Assembly: GCF_047511655.1 (NCBI RefSeq) | Contig: NC_133401.1 | Coordinates: forward strand, 13,548,001-13,612,000 | Direction: 5' to 3' | Length of the DNA stretch: 64,000 nucleotides | Origin: Castor canadensis | Taxonomy: Eukaryota > Chordata > Mammalia > Rodentia > Castoridae | In this document: positions 50,101 through 62,099 of the stretch, piece by piece | Layout of the letters: each line of letters begins with the position of its first letter | Numbering within the stretch: position 1 is the stretch's first letter | Made by a program: the position numbers and the translations under genes | The notes under the pieces: generated by a model | What the model was told of the DNA's origin: nothing | The model's database searches: none | Seen by the model: the letters and a program-made list of their open reading frames with translations, nothing else

Positions 50101-52536
50101 CTGTGTCTCTGTATCTGTGTGATCTGAAGTGGTAGCTAGGATGGTGTCTTTGTGTAATTAAGTGTGCAGAGCTGTGACTGGGTGCTATGGACGATGTAGA
50201 CATGAGTTGGCTGCATATGTGTAACTGTGTCTGTGTATAGCTCTAGCCATGTGTGTAGAGGGCAAAGCCACTGTCTTCACATTGTCCTCGTGGGTACTGA
50301 GGGCCTCCTGAGGCTAGCACAACCCAACAATGCCCCCTCAATATACCTACTAGTTCTTGGGCCTACAGAATCAGGTGGCTAGTCTCTCTGGCAACAGTTA
50401 CTATGACAACCAGGGCTCTCACCAGGGAGCAAGAAATGGAGGGGGTTAGCTAAAGTCCAAGAGGGGTAAGGTTGGGGACTGAAAATACCCCAACAAACTT
50501 CTCACCTTCTTCCTCCTTTGGGCAGGGGGGACCCAGGAGGCCTGAGCAGCATTTGCCCCCAGCCCCTTGTGGGGCCCTGGGGCCCCCTGAAACCTTCAGG
50601 ACGGAGGCAGGTGAGTGACCAGCTAGGGAAAGGGCAGGGACTGGGTGGGTGGATGGGGCTGTCTAGCATGACCAGAGAAATTGGCTAAATTGCATTTGTG
50701 AGTAGACACCCTCAAATATCCTCCCTGCATACTCAGTAGCCACGAAAGCCCCCCTCATTCATAGATATACCCTAACCTACCTCACAGACACACACTGACA
50801 TCCTCACACTCAGCAGTTGTGTACAGAGTCACATCACTGCAGACTCACACTCGACCTTCACACAGCCATAGACATACAGTTAGACACACACACAGATGTT
50901 GATCTCTGTCAAATCCACACACACTTGTTAATGCGGCGACATGCACACTTGAAGATGTGCTAAGTAATTATTCATTTACATCATTGTGCAGGCATGTGTT
51001 CACATGGATGGATACACACACACACATCCCTAGGCTCTACCAGGCTACCACAGGCACTTACCAGATATACACTCAAGATATATATAAGCTGGACATGACA
51101 GTACACCAGATACAGGTATGCTGGCCTGTAATCCCAGCACTCAGAAGGCAGAGGCAAGAGGACAGCGAGTTCCAGTTTCAAAAAAAAAGAGAGAGAGGGG
51201 CACCAGTGGCTCACACCTGTAATCCTAGCTACTCAGGAGGCAGAGATCAGGAGGATCATGGTTCAAAGTCAGCCCCAGACAAATAGTTCACAAGACCCTA
51301 TCACAAAAAAGACCCCATCACAAAAAAGGAGTGGCTCAAGGTGTAGGCCCTTAGTTCAAATCCCAGTACCACAAAAAAAAAAGAAAAGACAGATGCACAT
51401 AAACAGTCTTACAGATGACATACACAGTTCTTACTTTTACTGACAACAGCTGTACTTTTGCAGACAAATACAGCATCACAAACAGTTCCCACAGACACAG
51501 ATCCTCCAAAAGAGCTACACTTACTCCAATCTTACAAATAATACTTAGGCAACCATTACCCCCCACAAATAACACTCATGAATATAGTCTCAAAGACTAC
51601 AACCTCATGTTCTCACACATCCTCACAGAGGCACCACTGCATTACAGGTGGACGCTCACAACGACATTCATGAACCACACTCTACATTCTCTGACAGACA
51701 CTCCCTTACAAATAGTAGCCACGGTCATACAGGCATGGTCTTGGTGATGGTCACAGACAGACCCGCCCTCTCAGAGGCAACAGTCCTAAAGGACAGTAGC
51801 CACAACCTCACGCAGAGACACAGCTTTACAGACAGCAGCTGTGGACACACCCTTTCAAAGACGGTATACTCATACAGTCTCAATTTGAACATAGACCCAC
51901 TCTTCAGGTAACATGCACTGAAACACAAGTTCTCCTAGACAACCACCGCACACAAAGACAGCGTGCACTGACATGAACTCACAACCACACTCAGACATTG
52001 ATGCCCTTCAGCAACAACCTTCAGGGATGCATACTCATAAGTCACAACCACTTTTGGAACATAGAGCCCCTCACAGAGAGCATTCACAGACACCCACCTC
52101 ATAAACCACCATTCTCAAGCAAGGATCCTACATACAACACACTCACAGTTCATAGTTGTGTGCTCAGTTACAGACACCCTCACAAACACCATTCTGGAAT
52201 ACACCTTCATACACTTCCATATGTCACAAACAGAGTCTCTGTCGCTTGTGGTTGCTGCTAGTCCTGGGTGTCCCTTCATCCTCTTCCTGGGACTGTCAAA
52301 ATGGTGTAGTTGCAGGGTGCTGGTACTCACACCTGTAATCCTGGCTGATCAGGAGGACTGCAGTTCGAAGCCAGCCCCAGGCAACTAGTTCCCAAGACCC
52401 TATCTTGAAAAACCCATCACAAAAAAGGGCTGGTTGTGTGGCTCAAGGTATAGGCCCTGTGTTCAAACCCCAGTACCGCAAAAAAAAAAAAAAAAAAGTC
52501 AAAGTCAATGAAGACTCTCATTGAGGCTCCAACACA

Positions 52537-52618
<82 letters not shown>

Positions 52619-55600
52619 AAAAAAAAACACGAGTCCTGCCTCTGATCGTCACAGGCACACACCACCCCAGACACAATTCACCTAAACACCACCTCTGGGC
52701 TTTCTTATCCCCCTGACTCCCCCACTCAAAGGTTATCTGACCCTTTGCTCCTTGGGCTCCCTTTGGACCTTCCTTGTTCCATTCCACTGTCCTGTGTCAC
52801 TAGACGGGCCGGGCACCATGAACAAGCTAAGGCAGAGCCTACGGCGGAGGAAGCCAGCTTATGTCCCAGAGGCATCGCGCCCGCACCAGTGGCAGGCAGA
52901 TGAAGATGCGGTGCGCAAGGGCACATGCAGCTTCCCGGTCAGGGTGAGTGGGTGGGATGCGCCAGTGGGCGGGATGCGCCAGTGGGCGGGGCATGTGGTG
53001 GTGATGGGCGGAGTCAGCTGTTGGGTGCTTGCCTGTCTGGGGATGCTGGGCAGGATCTCTAAAGACCTAGTGCTGTAGCAAGAGACTTTACATTTTTAAA
53101 AAGCTGTAGAGCCTATGGGAGCAGGACCTAAGGTCACGAAGTTGGTATAAAACCCAGGACGCTTTCTCTTGAATTAGGAAAATATCACTTGGGAATGTCC
53201 TGCTGGGGGAGGGTCACCCAGTTCTCTGGAGACTCACAAAGAACGTCACTGGAAGGGCACAAAAAATTTTTATAGGGCCGATGGAGTGGTTCAGGAGGTA
53301 GAGCCCCTGCCTAGCAAGCATAAGGCCCTGAGTTCAAACCCAGTACCGCCCAAAAGCAAAGTAAAATTTTTGTAGCATTTGCAAAGCCCTCTACTGTTAA
53401 GGGTGTTCAGGTTTAGATAGCCACAGCCCTTCACAACGTAGGCTGCACTTTTACCAGGGAGACAGCAGGGATTCAGAGCCTGGGCTGTGGAGCTTGGTGT
53501 CTTCCTAGCAAGGAGACTCGCTAGCTCCTCTGCCTGATTTTCTCTTCCCCCAAGCAGACCCTGAGTGTGAGGGGTTCATTCTGGTGGGGCCAGAATTGCT
53601 AGTGGGTGTGAGAAAGGGAAGGCAGCCAGTACGGGTTGTGCCACTGAACTGCATCTGTGGACTACCAAGTTTAGTTCCACCTGCATGTGAGGGAGCTGGG
53701 GACGCATGCACCCAACTTCCCATCAGTCTTTGCTGGCTGGTGCAGGCTTTCTATCAGTAGTCAGGGGGAGGCAGAGCTCCTGATGTGGTCTACAGCCTGT
53801 CCTCAGGCACAGGGATGCAAATCCTGGCACTCAGAAGGACACAAGTAAAGTGTGAAGGCCCCAGGGCAGAGGCAGGACAGGGCTGACTACAAATCCTGTG
53901 TGCTTGAGTTTTCTCAGCTGCATATCTGGGGTAGGGATGGAGTGCACACCTTGTAGCATTGAGGTGCAGAGTGAATGAATTAATACGTATGATGGCAGAT
54001 GTTTCTTGAACAGTGGAAGTGATTGATTACTGTGCTTATTTTATGTCCCCATACCCTTTTCCACCCAAGTACCTGGGCCATGTGGAGGTGGAGGAGTCCC
54101 GGGGGATGCACGTGTGTGAAGATGCTGTGAAGAAGCTGAAGGCGGTGAGTGAGGGGCTAGAACCGGGGAGGGGGCAAGGTCAGGAAGATGCAGTTCTGAA
54201 CAGGTCCCTCTGTTCCCCCTCCCCCACCCCAGATGGGCCGGAAGTCTGTGAAATCTGTCCTGTGGGTGTCAGCTGATGGGCTCCGAGTGGTGGACGACAA
54301 GACCAAGGTAGGAGGCTTGTGAAGTCTGATGGGTACCAGTGAGTCCCTCTCCTCACCCTGCTCTAAGTGGGGGAGGATGCCTTCCTGCCCCTCTGGGATG
54401 TCCCTCTCTCAGGGGCCTTCTAGACTATACCATGTGTTCTTGCAAAGGCTTGGCTTGCTGCATGGTCCTAATTCAGGAATGAGGGCTGTGGTTATTTGTG
54501 AGCTGGTATAGAGAGTGGGTGAGAGCACGAACTGGAGCAGCCGCCTCAGCACTGCTCCAGCCACCCTCTCACCACCTGGGCATGAGATTTAACCCTTCTG
54601 GGCCTCAGTTGCCTCATCTAAGAAATGGGGTTCATCATAGACCCTGCCACTGAATGAGAAAGTATGTGCAAACTTTGGAAACACTGTGTGGCATCAGGCA
54701 TGGTGTTTCACTCCTGTAATCCCAGCATTCAGGAGGCTGAGTAAGGAGAGTACGGGTTCAAGGCCAGCCTGGACTACCTAGCAAGATCCTATCTCAAAAA
54801 ACAAACGAACAGGTTTGTCATGGTGGTGCACATCTGTAATCCCAGCTATGCAGGAGGTAGAGATAGAAGGATTGTGGTCTGAGGCCAGCCCTGGGCAAAA
54901 AGTATGAGACTGTCTGAGAAATAACTAAAGCAAAGAAGGGCTGAGTGCCTGCCTAGCATGCATGAGACTGTGAAGTCAATCCCTAGTACTGCTAAAAAAA
55001 AATAAGCAAACAAAAAAAAACAAATAATGCAAAAACACTTCCTGATACATTATAAGTATTTATATTAATAAATGTTGACTATTATGTTCTTATCATCAGT
55101 CTGCCTAGCCAGGCAGGAGCACTGTAGGACCAGGATCTAGGAATCTATTTGTTCTCCTTTGAATCCCTTCCCCACCCATCTCCTCTCCCCCAACCAGATA
55201 CTACGTGAGGAGGTGCCCAGGACATGTGAGAGTGGGGCTGATGATTGAACAGTTTTACCACCTTACACAGACAGTTCCCTCAGCCTGAATACTGTTCCCT
55301 GCATTTTTAGCAGTACTGGGGTTGAACTCAGGGCTTTACATTTGCTAGGCAGGTGCTCCACCACTTTTGCCAGGCCTGAAGCTCTTATTCCCTGCATTTT
55401 CACCCAGGTAATTCGTCCTGCAGGAAGTTCTGCCTGAGCCTGGGTCAAGCACCCCTTCTTGACTCCTGCAGAGGCCTCTCTGCTCCCCAACCCCAGTCCA
55501 AGTCCTACCCCGCTGCCTGTGCCTCCCTTGTTACAGCCTGGCTGTCTCCATATCATAATAGATCTGACTTCCTGCTGAATTGGGAGCCTCTGGAAGGCTG

Positions 55601-55875
55601 GCCCACAGCTGTCTCCACAACTGCTGGGTCCCCACCCCGTTCAGGATGAGATTTAGAACAGACTCTATGGGAGCATTGCATGAATAGGGCAGACAAAGTT
55701 CAGACTGCTCACCTGCCTCCCCCACCCCTCCTAGGACCTGCTGGTAGACCAGACCATCGAGAAGGTTTCCTTCTGTGCTCCTGACCGCAACCTAGACAAG
55801 GCCTTCTCCTACATCTGCCGGGATGGCACCACCCGACGTTGGATCTGCCACTGTTTCCTGGCACTCAAAGACTCT
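47130..55875 (+). CDS. NUMBL: Numb-like protein, N-terminal half (PTB domain)
   Basis: Six coding exons (47130-47153, 50526-50610, 52804-52943, 54070-54144, 54233-54307, 55735-55875) join in frame to 180 residues; human NUMBL is about 609, so the rest lies past 64000. NUMBL is a cytoplasmic endocytic adaptor that antagonises Notch and acts in neural progenitors. The N-terminus MSRSAAAS, then [16 protein letters not shown], matches human. Met42 starts [20 protein letters not shown], the segment shared with the start of NUMB. The PTB domain runs from there through [40 protein letters not shown] and [20 protein letters not shown] to [14 protein letters not shown]. All splice sites are GT/AG. No coding exon is recognisable between 55876 and 64000. 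Confidence 0.96.
47355..47880 (+). repeat. Degenerate minisatellite-like sequence, NUMBL intron 1
   Basis: Repeated phrases built on CAAGG..TCTGGG..ACAGC..CCCC (for example 47448, 47490, 47527, 47560, 47610) at about 40-50 base intervals. Strong divergence between units. Confidence 0.4.
48102..50262 (+). repeat. NUMBL: 2.2-kb TG-rich degenerate array, NUMBL intron 1
   Basis: Nearly continuous TGTG, TGTGTCTGTG and TGACTGTG phrases on the plus (transcribed) strand with very few CACA runs, ending near GCCATGTGTGTAGAGG. No SINEs are inserted. Confidence 0.85.
50526..50610 (+). CDS. NUMBL: NUMBL coding exon 2
   Basis: 85 bases; acceptor TTGGGCAG, donor GTGAGT. Encodes [20 protein letters not shown] and PETFRTEA. 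The length is not a multiple of three, so skipping would shift the frame of the exon 1 start. Confidence 0.93.
50755..52240 (+). repeat. NUMBL: 1.5-kb CA-rich degenerate array, NUMBL intron 2
   Basis: CACACA, ACAGACAC and CTCACAG phrases dominate on the plus strand, the complement of the array before exon 2. SINEs at 51085-51190 and 51195-51385 are inserted in it. Confidence 0.85.
51085..51385 (+). repeat. B1-like monomer and composite SINE
   Basis: B1-like at 51085-51190 with A tail, then a composite at 51198-51385 with a truncated ID half. Confidence 0.8.
52310..52613 (+). repeat. Composite SINE then (CT)n and (CA)n
   Basis: Composite at 52315-52498 with A tail; (CT)14 at 52541-52568; (CA)21 at 52572-52613; A-run to 52627. 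They sit 176-260 bases before exon 3. Confidence 0.9.
52804..52943 (+). CDS. NUMBL: NUMBL coding exon 3 (NUMB-like start, PTB begins)
   Basis: Acceptor GTGTCACTAG with a poor pyrimidine tract. Encodes DGPGT, then [20 protein letters not shown], then [17 protein letters not shown]. Its ATG (52819) has A at -3 and aligns with the NUMB start. Confidence 0.96.
52944..54069. other. NUMBL intron 3
   Basis: A 16-base unit, CGCCAGTGGGCGGGAT, is tandemly repeated at 52959-52991. A solitary ID-like SINE (+) lies at 53270-53365. The remainder looks unique. Confidence 0.6.
54070..54144 (+). CDS. NUMBL: NUMBL coding exon 4
   Basis: Acceptor TTCCACCCAAG. Encodes [20 protein letters not shown] and KKLKA; phase 0 at both ends. 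Confidence 0.96.
54233..54307 (+). CDS. NUMBL: NUMBL coding exon 5
   Basis: Follows an 88-base intron. Encodes [20 protein letters not shown] and DDKTK; donor GTAGGA. Confidence 0.96.
54500..55725. repeat. Repeats of NUMBL intron 5
   Basis: MIR at 54500-54690 (GGCCTCAGTTGCCTCATCTA); two B1-like halves and an ID half (+) at 54690-55020; reverse ID-like at 55300-55380; L2-like text at 55395-55700. Confidence 0.6.
55735..55875 (+). CDS. NUMBL: NUMBL coding exon 6
   Basis: Encodes [40 protein letters not shown] and FLALKDS; donor GTGAGT. The PTB core ends in the next, unseen exon. Confidence 0.96.
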
Positions 55876-57095
55876 GTGAGTGTCACCAAAGCTGGCTAAT
55901 TCCCTCTCCCATGTCTCAGCATGTCCTGCTGTGTGGACTCAGGAAAATTGCCTGCCGCTTAATGCCCAGTTTCCTCATCTGGAGAAGGGGGTCTAGGCAC
56001 AGTTTTTAACCTCAAGGATTTTGTGAGACCCCAGTGGATTAATACAAAGCATTTAGGACAGTGTCTGGCACATACCACGCACTCAGGAAAACAGTACTTA
56101 CCATCTTTATACTTGTTGTTATCAGTGATTCTTCACAGATAGGCAGTGAAGTGCACAGATAGCCAGTGCACAGCTCTGTGAATTTTTTGCTTATGTATAA
56201 ACTTGCCAAGGTCAAGTGATAGAGTTTCCTGCCCAAAAAAGACTCCTTGGGTCCTTCTCAAGCAATATCCCCAGGCTTCCCATATTCCTCAGTCTCAGTA
56301 CATTTTACCTGTGGATCTTAATATTTTAGGGATGGGTTCAAAGCAACAAGTTGACTCTTTTTCAGATATATTCATATCATAATTAGAATTCTGAGGCTTG
56401 TAACTCCAAATCTACCAGATAACAGTGGTTTCAATGAAATTGAAGTTTGTTTCTGTTTCATTTAAAGGAAATCCTAAAGCAGGCTTTGCAGCATTAGTGT
56501 GACACCCCTGTGCTCATCAGAAGCCATGGTTCCTATCCTCTTGTTGTTCCTGTAGAATGGCTCCCACTCCATGATCCAAGATGGTTGCACATGCTCCAAC
56601 CTTCATGTCTTTCATTCCAGTCAGTGCAAGAGAGAGAAATATAAGGGAAAAGCACACCTTCTCCTTTATAGGAGATGCATAGCCTTTCTACTTACAGTCC
56701 ACTGGCCAGGACCTATTCACATGGACATCCTTAACTGCAAAAGATGGTGGGAAATATTTATTCTGTTCTGATCCCTAGACCCAAAATGTCAGAGCACACA
56801 CAACTCTGAGGGGAAGCCACAATCTCTGTCTCCTACATTAGCCAGTGTTCTTTGGTTGCTAGCAATGGGAATTAATCTGGCTAATTTAAACGCAGAGTGA
56901 GATTAACAGAAGGATATGAGGAATCTTACAAAATTGGCGTATCAGGTGGCAGAAAGACAGAGCAGGGCAGCCTTGGAATGCTGTACCCATGGGCAGCCTC
57001 TTCAGGTCACTATAGAAGAAGAAATTCTACAACACTCTGGTTTCAAATTCTAACAAGAAGGTATGAAAAACTAGCCTGGCCAGGTCTTCCCTTGG
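55876..57095. other. NUMBL intron 6, first part
   Basis: A MIR-like fragment at 55915-56110. Bases 56500-57090 carry text that resembles old interspersed repeats but which I cannot name. No exon is recognisable. Confidence 0.4.
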
Positions 57096-57220
57096 CCCTG
57101 AGAGGGCGTATCTGTGATCCCAGCACTAGGAAGGCTGATACAGGACTGTGAGTTTGAGGCTAGCAAGGCTACATAGCAAGACTCCATTTCAAAAAAAAAA
57201 AACAACAAAAAAAACCAAAT
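57095..57220 (+). repeat. B1-like monomer
   Basis: GTATCTGTGATCCCAGCACT through an A-rich tail at 57190-57220. Confidence 0.7.
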
Positions 57221-57429
57221 AGCTCTGAGCCCTCAAAACTAGTCATTAGTTCCAACCTCCAAACTCACACACAAATTCAGAACTTGAAACCAGGGATGAA
57301 AAACAAATTTGAGAGTGTCAGGATTGATTAGTCCCTGTTGAGTGGTCCCTACCCAGGGCTTGGTGTGAAAATAACAGAAGCTGAGAGGCCAGAGCCACTG
57401 CTGTTTCCTGAGCACAGCAGAGTGCATAG

Positions 57430-58450
57430 TGGTTGTATCAGTTAGCTATTGCTGTGTAACAAAATGCTCTGAGATTTTGAGGCCTGAAATTACACCCGTT
57501 TCTTATCTCCCATGGTTTCTGTAGAGCAAAAAAAAAAAAAATGTTTTTTTTGGTGGGACTTGGTTTTGATATCAGGGCTTTATGTTTGCAAAGCAGGTTC
57601 TCTACTGCTTGAGTCACACCTCCAGTCCATTTTGCTCTGGTTCTTTTGAAGATGGAGTCTTGCAAACTATTTGCCTGGGCTGGCCTGGAAGTACAATTCT
57701 CCTGATCTCAGCTTCCCAAGTAGCTAGGATTACAGGTGTGAGCTACCAGTGCCCAGCTGTAGAGGAAGAATTTGAGGAAAGCCCACCTGGTGGCTCTGGT
57801 TCCAGTCTCTCATGCCATTGCTAATAGACAGTATTTGGAGCTCCAGCACCAAGAGACTGGCTAGATGGCTCATAGTCTTAGGACCTTTCCATGGGAGCTT
57901 TCCAACGTGGAGGCTTCAGGAGAGCTCAGCGTTCCAAAATGAGCTCTAAGAGAGGGAGCCTCAAGAGGGAGAGAAGGGGCCAGGTATGGTGGCCTGCGCC
58001 TATCTCAACTCTTTGGGATCAGAGATAGGAGAATTATGATTGGAGGCTGGCCAGACAAAAGTATAAGACCCTATCTAAAAAATAACTAAAACTCAAGTGG
58101 TAGAACAAGGCCCTGAGTTCAAACCCCAGTATTGCCCAAAAAAAAAGGAAGAAGAGAGAAAGGGGAAAAAAGAGGGAGAGAGAAAGAGAGAGAGAGAGAC
58201 GGAGAAAGCTGTATTGCAATTTTGGTCTTAGTCCTGGACATCACCCAGCATGGCTGCCATGGGACTCTTGTTTGTCCAGTCAGCCACAGAGGTCTTCCCA
58301 GGCTAAGGGAGAAGATACAGATTCCACCTCTGACAGGGAGGTGAAAGTTCTAGAAGAACATATGTGGGGCCAGAAATTTGTTGTGGCTATTTTTGGAAAA
58401 CATGCTGCCACTTAGTTGGTGGTGTGGATTCAGTGTCCAGCCACCCAGCT
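57430..58450 (-). repeat. Ancient interspersed repeat split by SINEs
   Basis: 57430-57530 (TATCAGTTAGCTATTGCTGT, AACAAAATGCTCTGAGATTT) continues at 57758-57975 and 58207-58450. A reverse composite SINE (57540-57757) and a forward composite with GA-rich tail (57975-58205) are inserted. The pattern is a common old mammalian repeat; family not determined, strand uncertain. Confidence 0.45.
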
Positions 58451-58584
58451 GTGTGTGGGATGTTTGGCACAAGTGACATGGCCTTCTGGGGATAACAATG
58501 ATGGATTCTCACAGAGTCACTGTGGAAGGATTTGTGATGGTCATGCACAGCAAGTTCTCGGCAGTCTGATAGTGTTCATAGATT

Positions 58585-58800
58585 GCAACTCTTTTTTTTT
58601 TTTTTTTTTCTGTGCTGGGGTTTGAACTCAGGGTCTACACCTTGAGCCACTCTACCAGCCCTATCTTTGTGAAGGGTTTTTCAAGATAGGGTCTTGCAAA
58701 CTGTTTGCTTGGGCTGACTTAGAACTGTAATCCTCCTGATCTCTGCTTCCTGAGTAGCTAGGATTACAGGCGTGAGCCACCAGTGCCCAGCCTGATTGCA
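58585..58800 (-). repeat. Reverse composite SINE, well preserved
   Basis: T-run at 58590-58610, GTGCTGGGGTTTGAACTCAG, AAGATAGGGTCTTGCAAACT, and GAGCCACCAGTGCCCAGCCT. The flanking GATTGCAACTCTTT (58584) and GATTGCAACTCTTTA (58794) are an exact target duplication. Confidence 0.9.
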
Positions 58801-58964
58801 ACTCTTTAGGAGATGAACATCACACTGAGATATTTAGGAATCAAAGCTAGAGCAGAGCAGTGCCATCTACTCTGGGTAGAGTGACAGTAGGTGAACTCCT
58901 TCCCGGTTCTGAGTTTCGGGTTTTAAGTGTAAGCAGGTGAAATTCACATAAAATTAGTCATTTT

Positions 58965-59140
58965 AGCTGGGTATGGTGGTACATGCCTGTGATCTCAGCA
59001 TTTGAGAGGCTGAGGAGGGAAGATCTTGAGTTCCAGGGCAGCCTGGGCTACATAGACAGTGTCAAAAAAAGAAAGAAGGAAAGGAGGGAAGGAAAAAGAA
59101 AGGAAGGGAAGAGAAGGGAAGGGAAGGAGGGAGTAAAGGA
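58965..59140 (+). repeat. B1-like monomer with GGAA-rich tail
   Basis: AGCTGGGTATGGTGGTACAT and CAGCCTGGGCTACATAGACA, then a purine-only (GGAA)n-type tail at 59065-59138. Confidence 0.85.
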
Positions 59141-59211
59141 AGATGGAAATTTGTATAACACAATCGTATTTAGTTCTCCATATGATGTGGTTCCAAAATG
59201 ATTTCATCACA

Positions 59212-61410
59212 CTAAGGGAGACCTCATATCCATGAAGCTGTCACTTCCCTGACAACCACTAGCCTGCTTTCTTTCTCTACAGATACGCCTTTTCTAGCTA
59301 TTTCACTTTAACAGGATCACGTAACACAAGCCCTTTTGCGCTGGCTTCTTTCACTTACCATGTTTTCAAGGCTCATCTATGTTGCAACATGTATCTTTTT
59401 TTGCAGTACTGGATTTTGAATTCAGGGCCAGGCAGGTGCTCTAGCTACACCCCAACCCTTATTTGCTTTTGTTATTTTAGGGGATAGAGTCTCAAGTTTA
59501 TACCCCAGATAGCCTCCGATACTTCCTGGATGTCAGATGTGTCTTTTCTTGATTGAGATGGGGGTCTTGAGAACTTTTGCCTGGGTTGGCCTTGAACCTT
59601 GATCTGCCCAATCTCTTCCTCTTTAGTAACTAGGTTTTCAGGTGGGAGCACAATACCCAGCTTTCATTCCTTTTCATACCTAAACAATATTCCATTGTGT
59701 GGATTATTTTATTTATCCATTTATTTATCTGTTCATCATCCACTGATGGATATTTGGATTGTTTACACCTTTGACCTATGTAAACAGTGCTGTTATGGAC
59801 ATTTATGGGCAAGTATTTGAATACCTGTGTTCAGTTCTTTTATTTTGAGATGGTCTCACCGTGCTGGGATTACAAATGTGTACCACCATACCTGTCTTTT
59901 ACCCATTTTTTAATTGGGTTGTTTTCTTTTTGTTGTTCAGTCCTAAGAGGTTTTTTAAACCTCTTTATATATACACACACACACATAATACATACGGCTT
60001 GCAAATATTTTCCCCATTTTATGATTTTCTTTTTACTTTCTTGAGTGTCCTTTGATACACAAATTTTTTAACATTGTTCAAGTCCAGTTGTTGTTCTTTC
60101 ATTTAGCTCTTTGATCCATTTTAAATTAATTTTTGCCTTGCAGTGCTAAGAATTGACCCAGGGCCTTGTGCATGCAAGGCAAGCACTCTGCTGTGAAGCT
60201 GTACCCCCAGCCTTGAGTTAATTTTTTTTTTTTAAGATGGTTCAGGCTGGCCCTGAACTCACAATCTGCCTCAGCTTCCCAAGTACTGGAATTACAGGCC
60301 TGAGCCGCCCCACCCAGCACTGAGTAAATTTTCATATATTCGTGGGGGTCTTGGTCACCTTGTTGAAAACCACTTGACCACACATAGATTTGTTTCTGGG
60401 TTCTGAATATTCGTTGGTTTGAACTGGAGTTTGAACTCAAAGCCTTGCATTTCTAGGCAGATGCTCTACCACTTGAGCCATGCAACCCCCCCCCCCTTTT
60501 TGCTTTTGGGTTTTTTTGTTTTTGGTGGGACTAGGTTTTGAACTCAGAGCTTCACACTTGAGCCACATCTCAGTCCATTTTGCTCTGGTTATTTTGGAGA
60601 TGGCAGTCTCTCAAACTGTTTGCCTGGACTGGCCTCAACCTTGATCTTCGTGTTGTCAGCCTCCCAAGTAGCTAGGATTACAGGCATGAGCCACTAGCAT
60701 CCAACTGCTTTCATTACTTTTTGACTAGGGTCTTGGATTTATACCTGGACAGGCCTTGACCTTGATTCTCCTGTTTATGTTTCCTGCAGACCTGGAATAA
60801 CAGGCATGCACCACTGTGTCCAATAGGTTGAGATGGGATCTTTCGAACTTTTTGCCCAGGCTGGCCTTGAATCTCCATCATTCTGATCCATTTCACTCAG
60901 CTAGTACCACACTGTTTTGATTATTGTAGCTGTGTCATAAATTTTGAAATCAGGCAGTGTGATTCTTCTGCTGTATTATTTTACACAATTATTTTGGCTG
61001 TTCTGGATCCTTTGGAATTCCATGTGAGTTTTAGGATCAGCTTTTCCATTTCTGAAAAATCCATTGGGATTCTGACAGATTTCATTGAGTCTGTAGGTCA
61101 CTTTGGGGAGTACTGCCATCTTAGCCATATTCAGTCTTCCAGCTCATGAACACTGGGTGTCTTTCTGTTTATTTAGACCATGTTTCATTTCTTTTAGCAA
61201 TGTCTCATAGTGTTCAGTGTACATGTCCTGCACCTCTGTGGTCATATTTGTTCATAACCATTTTATTTTTTTAATGTTATTATAGATGGAATTGTCCTAA
61301 TTTCATTTTTGGATTGTTCGTTGCTAATGTGTAGAAATATAACTGAATTTTGTGTTGATCTCACATCCTGCTATGTAGCTAAATTTGCTTATTAGTGCTA
61401 TTTGTGTTTG
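59212..61410 (-). mobile_element. Antisense L1 fragment, interrupted by many SINEs
   Basis: L1-like blocks on the minus strand: 59212-59390, 59660-59830 (ATTCCATTGTGTGGATTATT, CATCCACTGATGGATATTTG), 59915-60125, 60320-60415 and 60895-61410 (GCAGTGTGATTCTTCTGCTG, GGATCAGCTTTTCCATTTCT, TGGGGAGTACTGCCATCTTA). Order is consistent with a single element spanning ORF2 end to 3' UTR. Reverse SINEs fill the gaps. Confidence 0.8.
60125..60895 (-). repeat. Reverse SINEs within the L1
   Basis: ID-like at 60130-60215, 7SL-like at 60225-60325, ID-like at 60415-60485, a further composite at 60525-60712 and 7SL fragments to 60895. A C-run sits at 60487-60496. Confidence 0.75.
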
Positions 61411-61414
61411 CATT

Positions 61415-61775
61415 AGGATTTTTTTTTAGGGGGTAGTACTGGGGTTTTTACTCAGGACTTCACACTTGCAAAGCAGCCACTCTACCACTTGAGCCATGCC
61501 CCCACCCTTTTTGGTCTTTTGAGGCAGGGTTGGTTATATAGCCCAGGCTGGCCTCATACTCACTATGTAGCCTAGACTGACCTGGAACTCAAGATCCTCC
61601 TGCTTCAGCCTCTCAAGTACTGGGATCACAGGTGTGTGCCACCATGCCTGGCTATAAAATCCATTTATTTATTCATTTGTTTATCTCTTTTTGGTGGTAC
61701 TGGAGATTGAACCCGGGGCCTGGAACTTGCTAGGCAGATACTCTACCACTGGAGCCACGCCCCAGCCCCATAGAA
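61415..61775 (-). repeat. Reverse SINEs
   Basis: ID-like at 61425-61505, 7SL-like half with an internal duplication (ATAGCCCAGGCTGG / GTAGCCTAGACTGA) at 61510-61660, ID-like at 61690-61772. Confidence 0.8.
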
Positions 61776-62099
61776 CCCTGTTCATACGCTTCTCGCTCGG
61801 TTCAGTTTGGTAGTACTTTCTTGAAGGTTTTTGTCAAGCTTGTAAGGGCTCAGCATCTTGGCTAGGCTAGAAGTCAGATGAAACTCATGTGAATCCTGAT
61901 TCTGCCTCTCCACGAATTATACGGTGGACATGTTGATGTCTCGTCTGAGCCTCAGTTCCTTCATTTGTGAAATCGGTTCATAGGAGAGTCCACCTCCTGG
62001 AAGTGTGGGGAGGATTCAAACAGGAGCCATGCTGGGGCTCAGCCCAGGCTTGGCTCTGAACTTGGTGCTCAGTAGATACTAGTTCACCTACTTCTTGCA

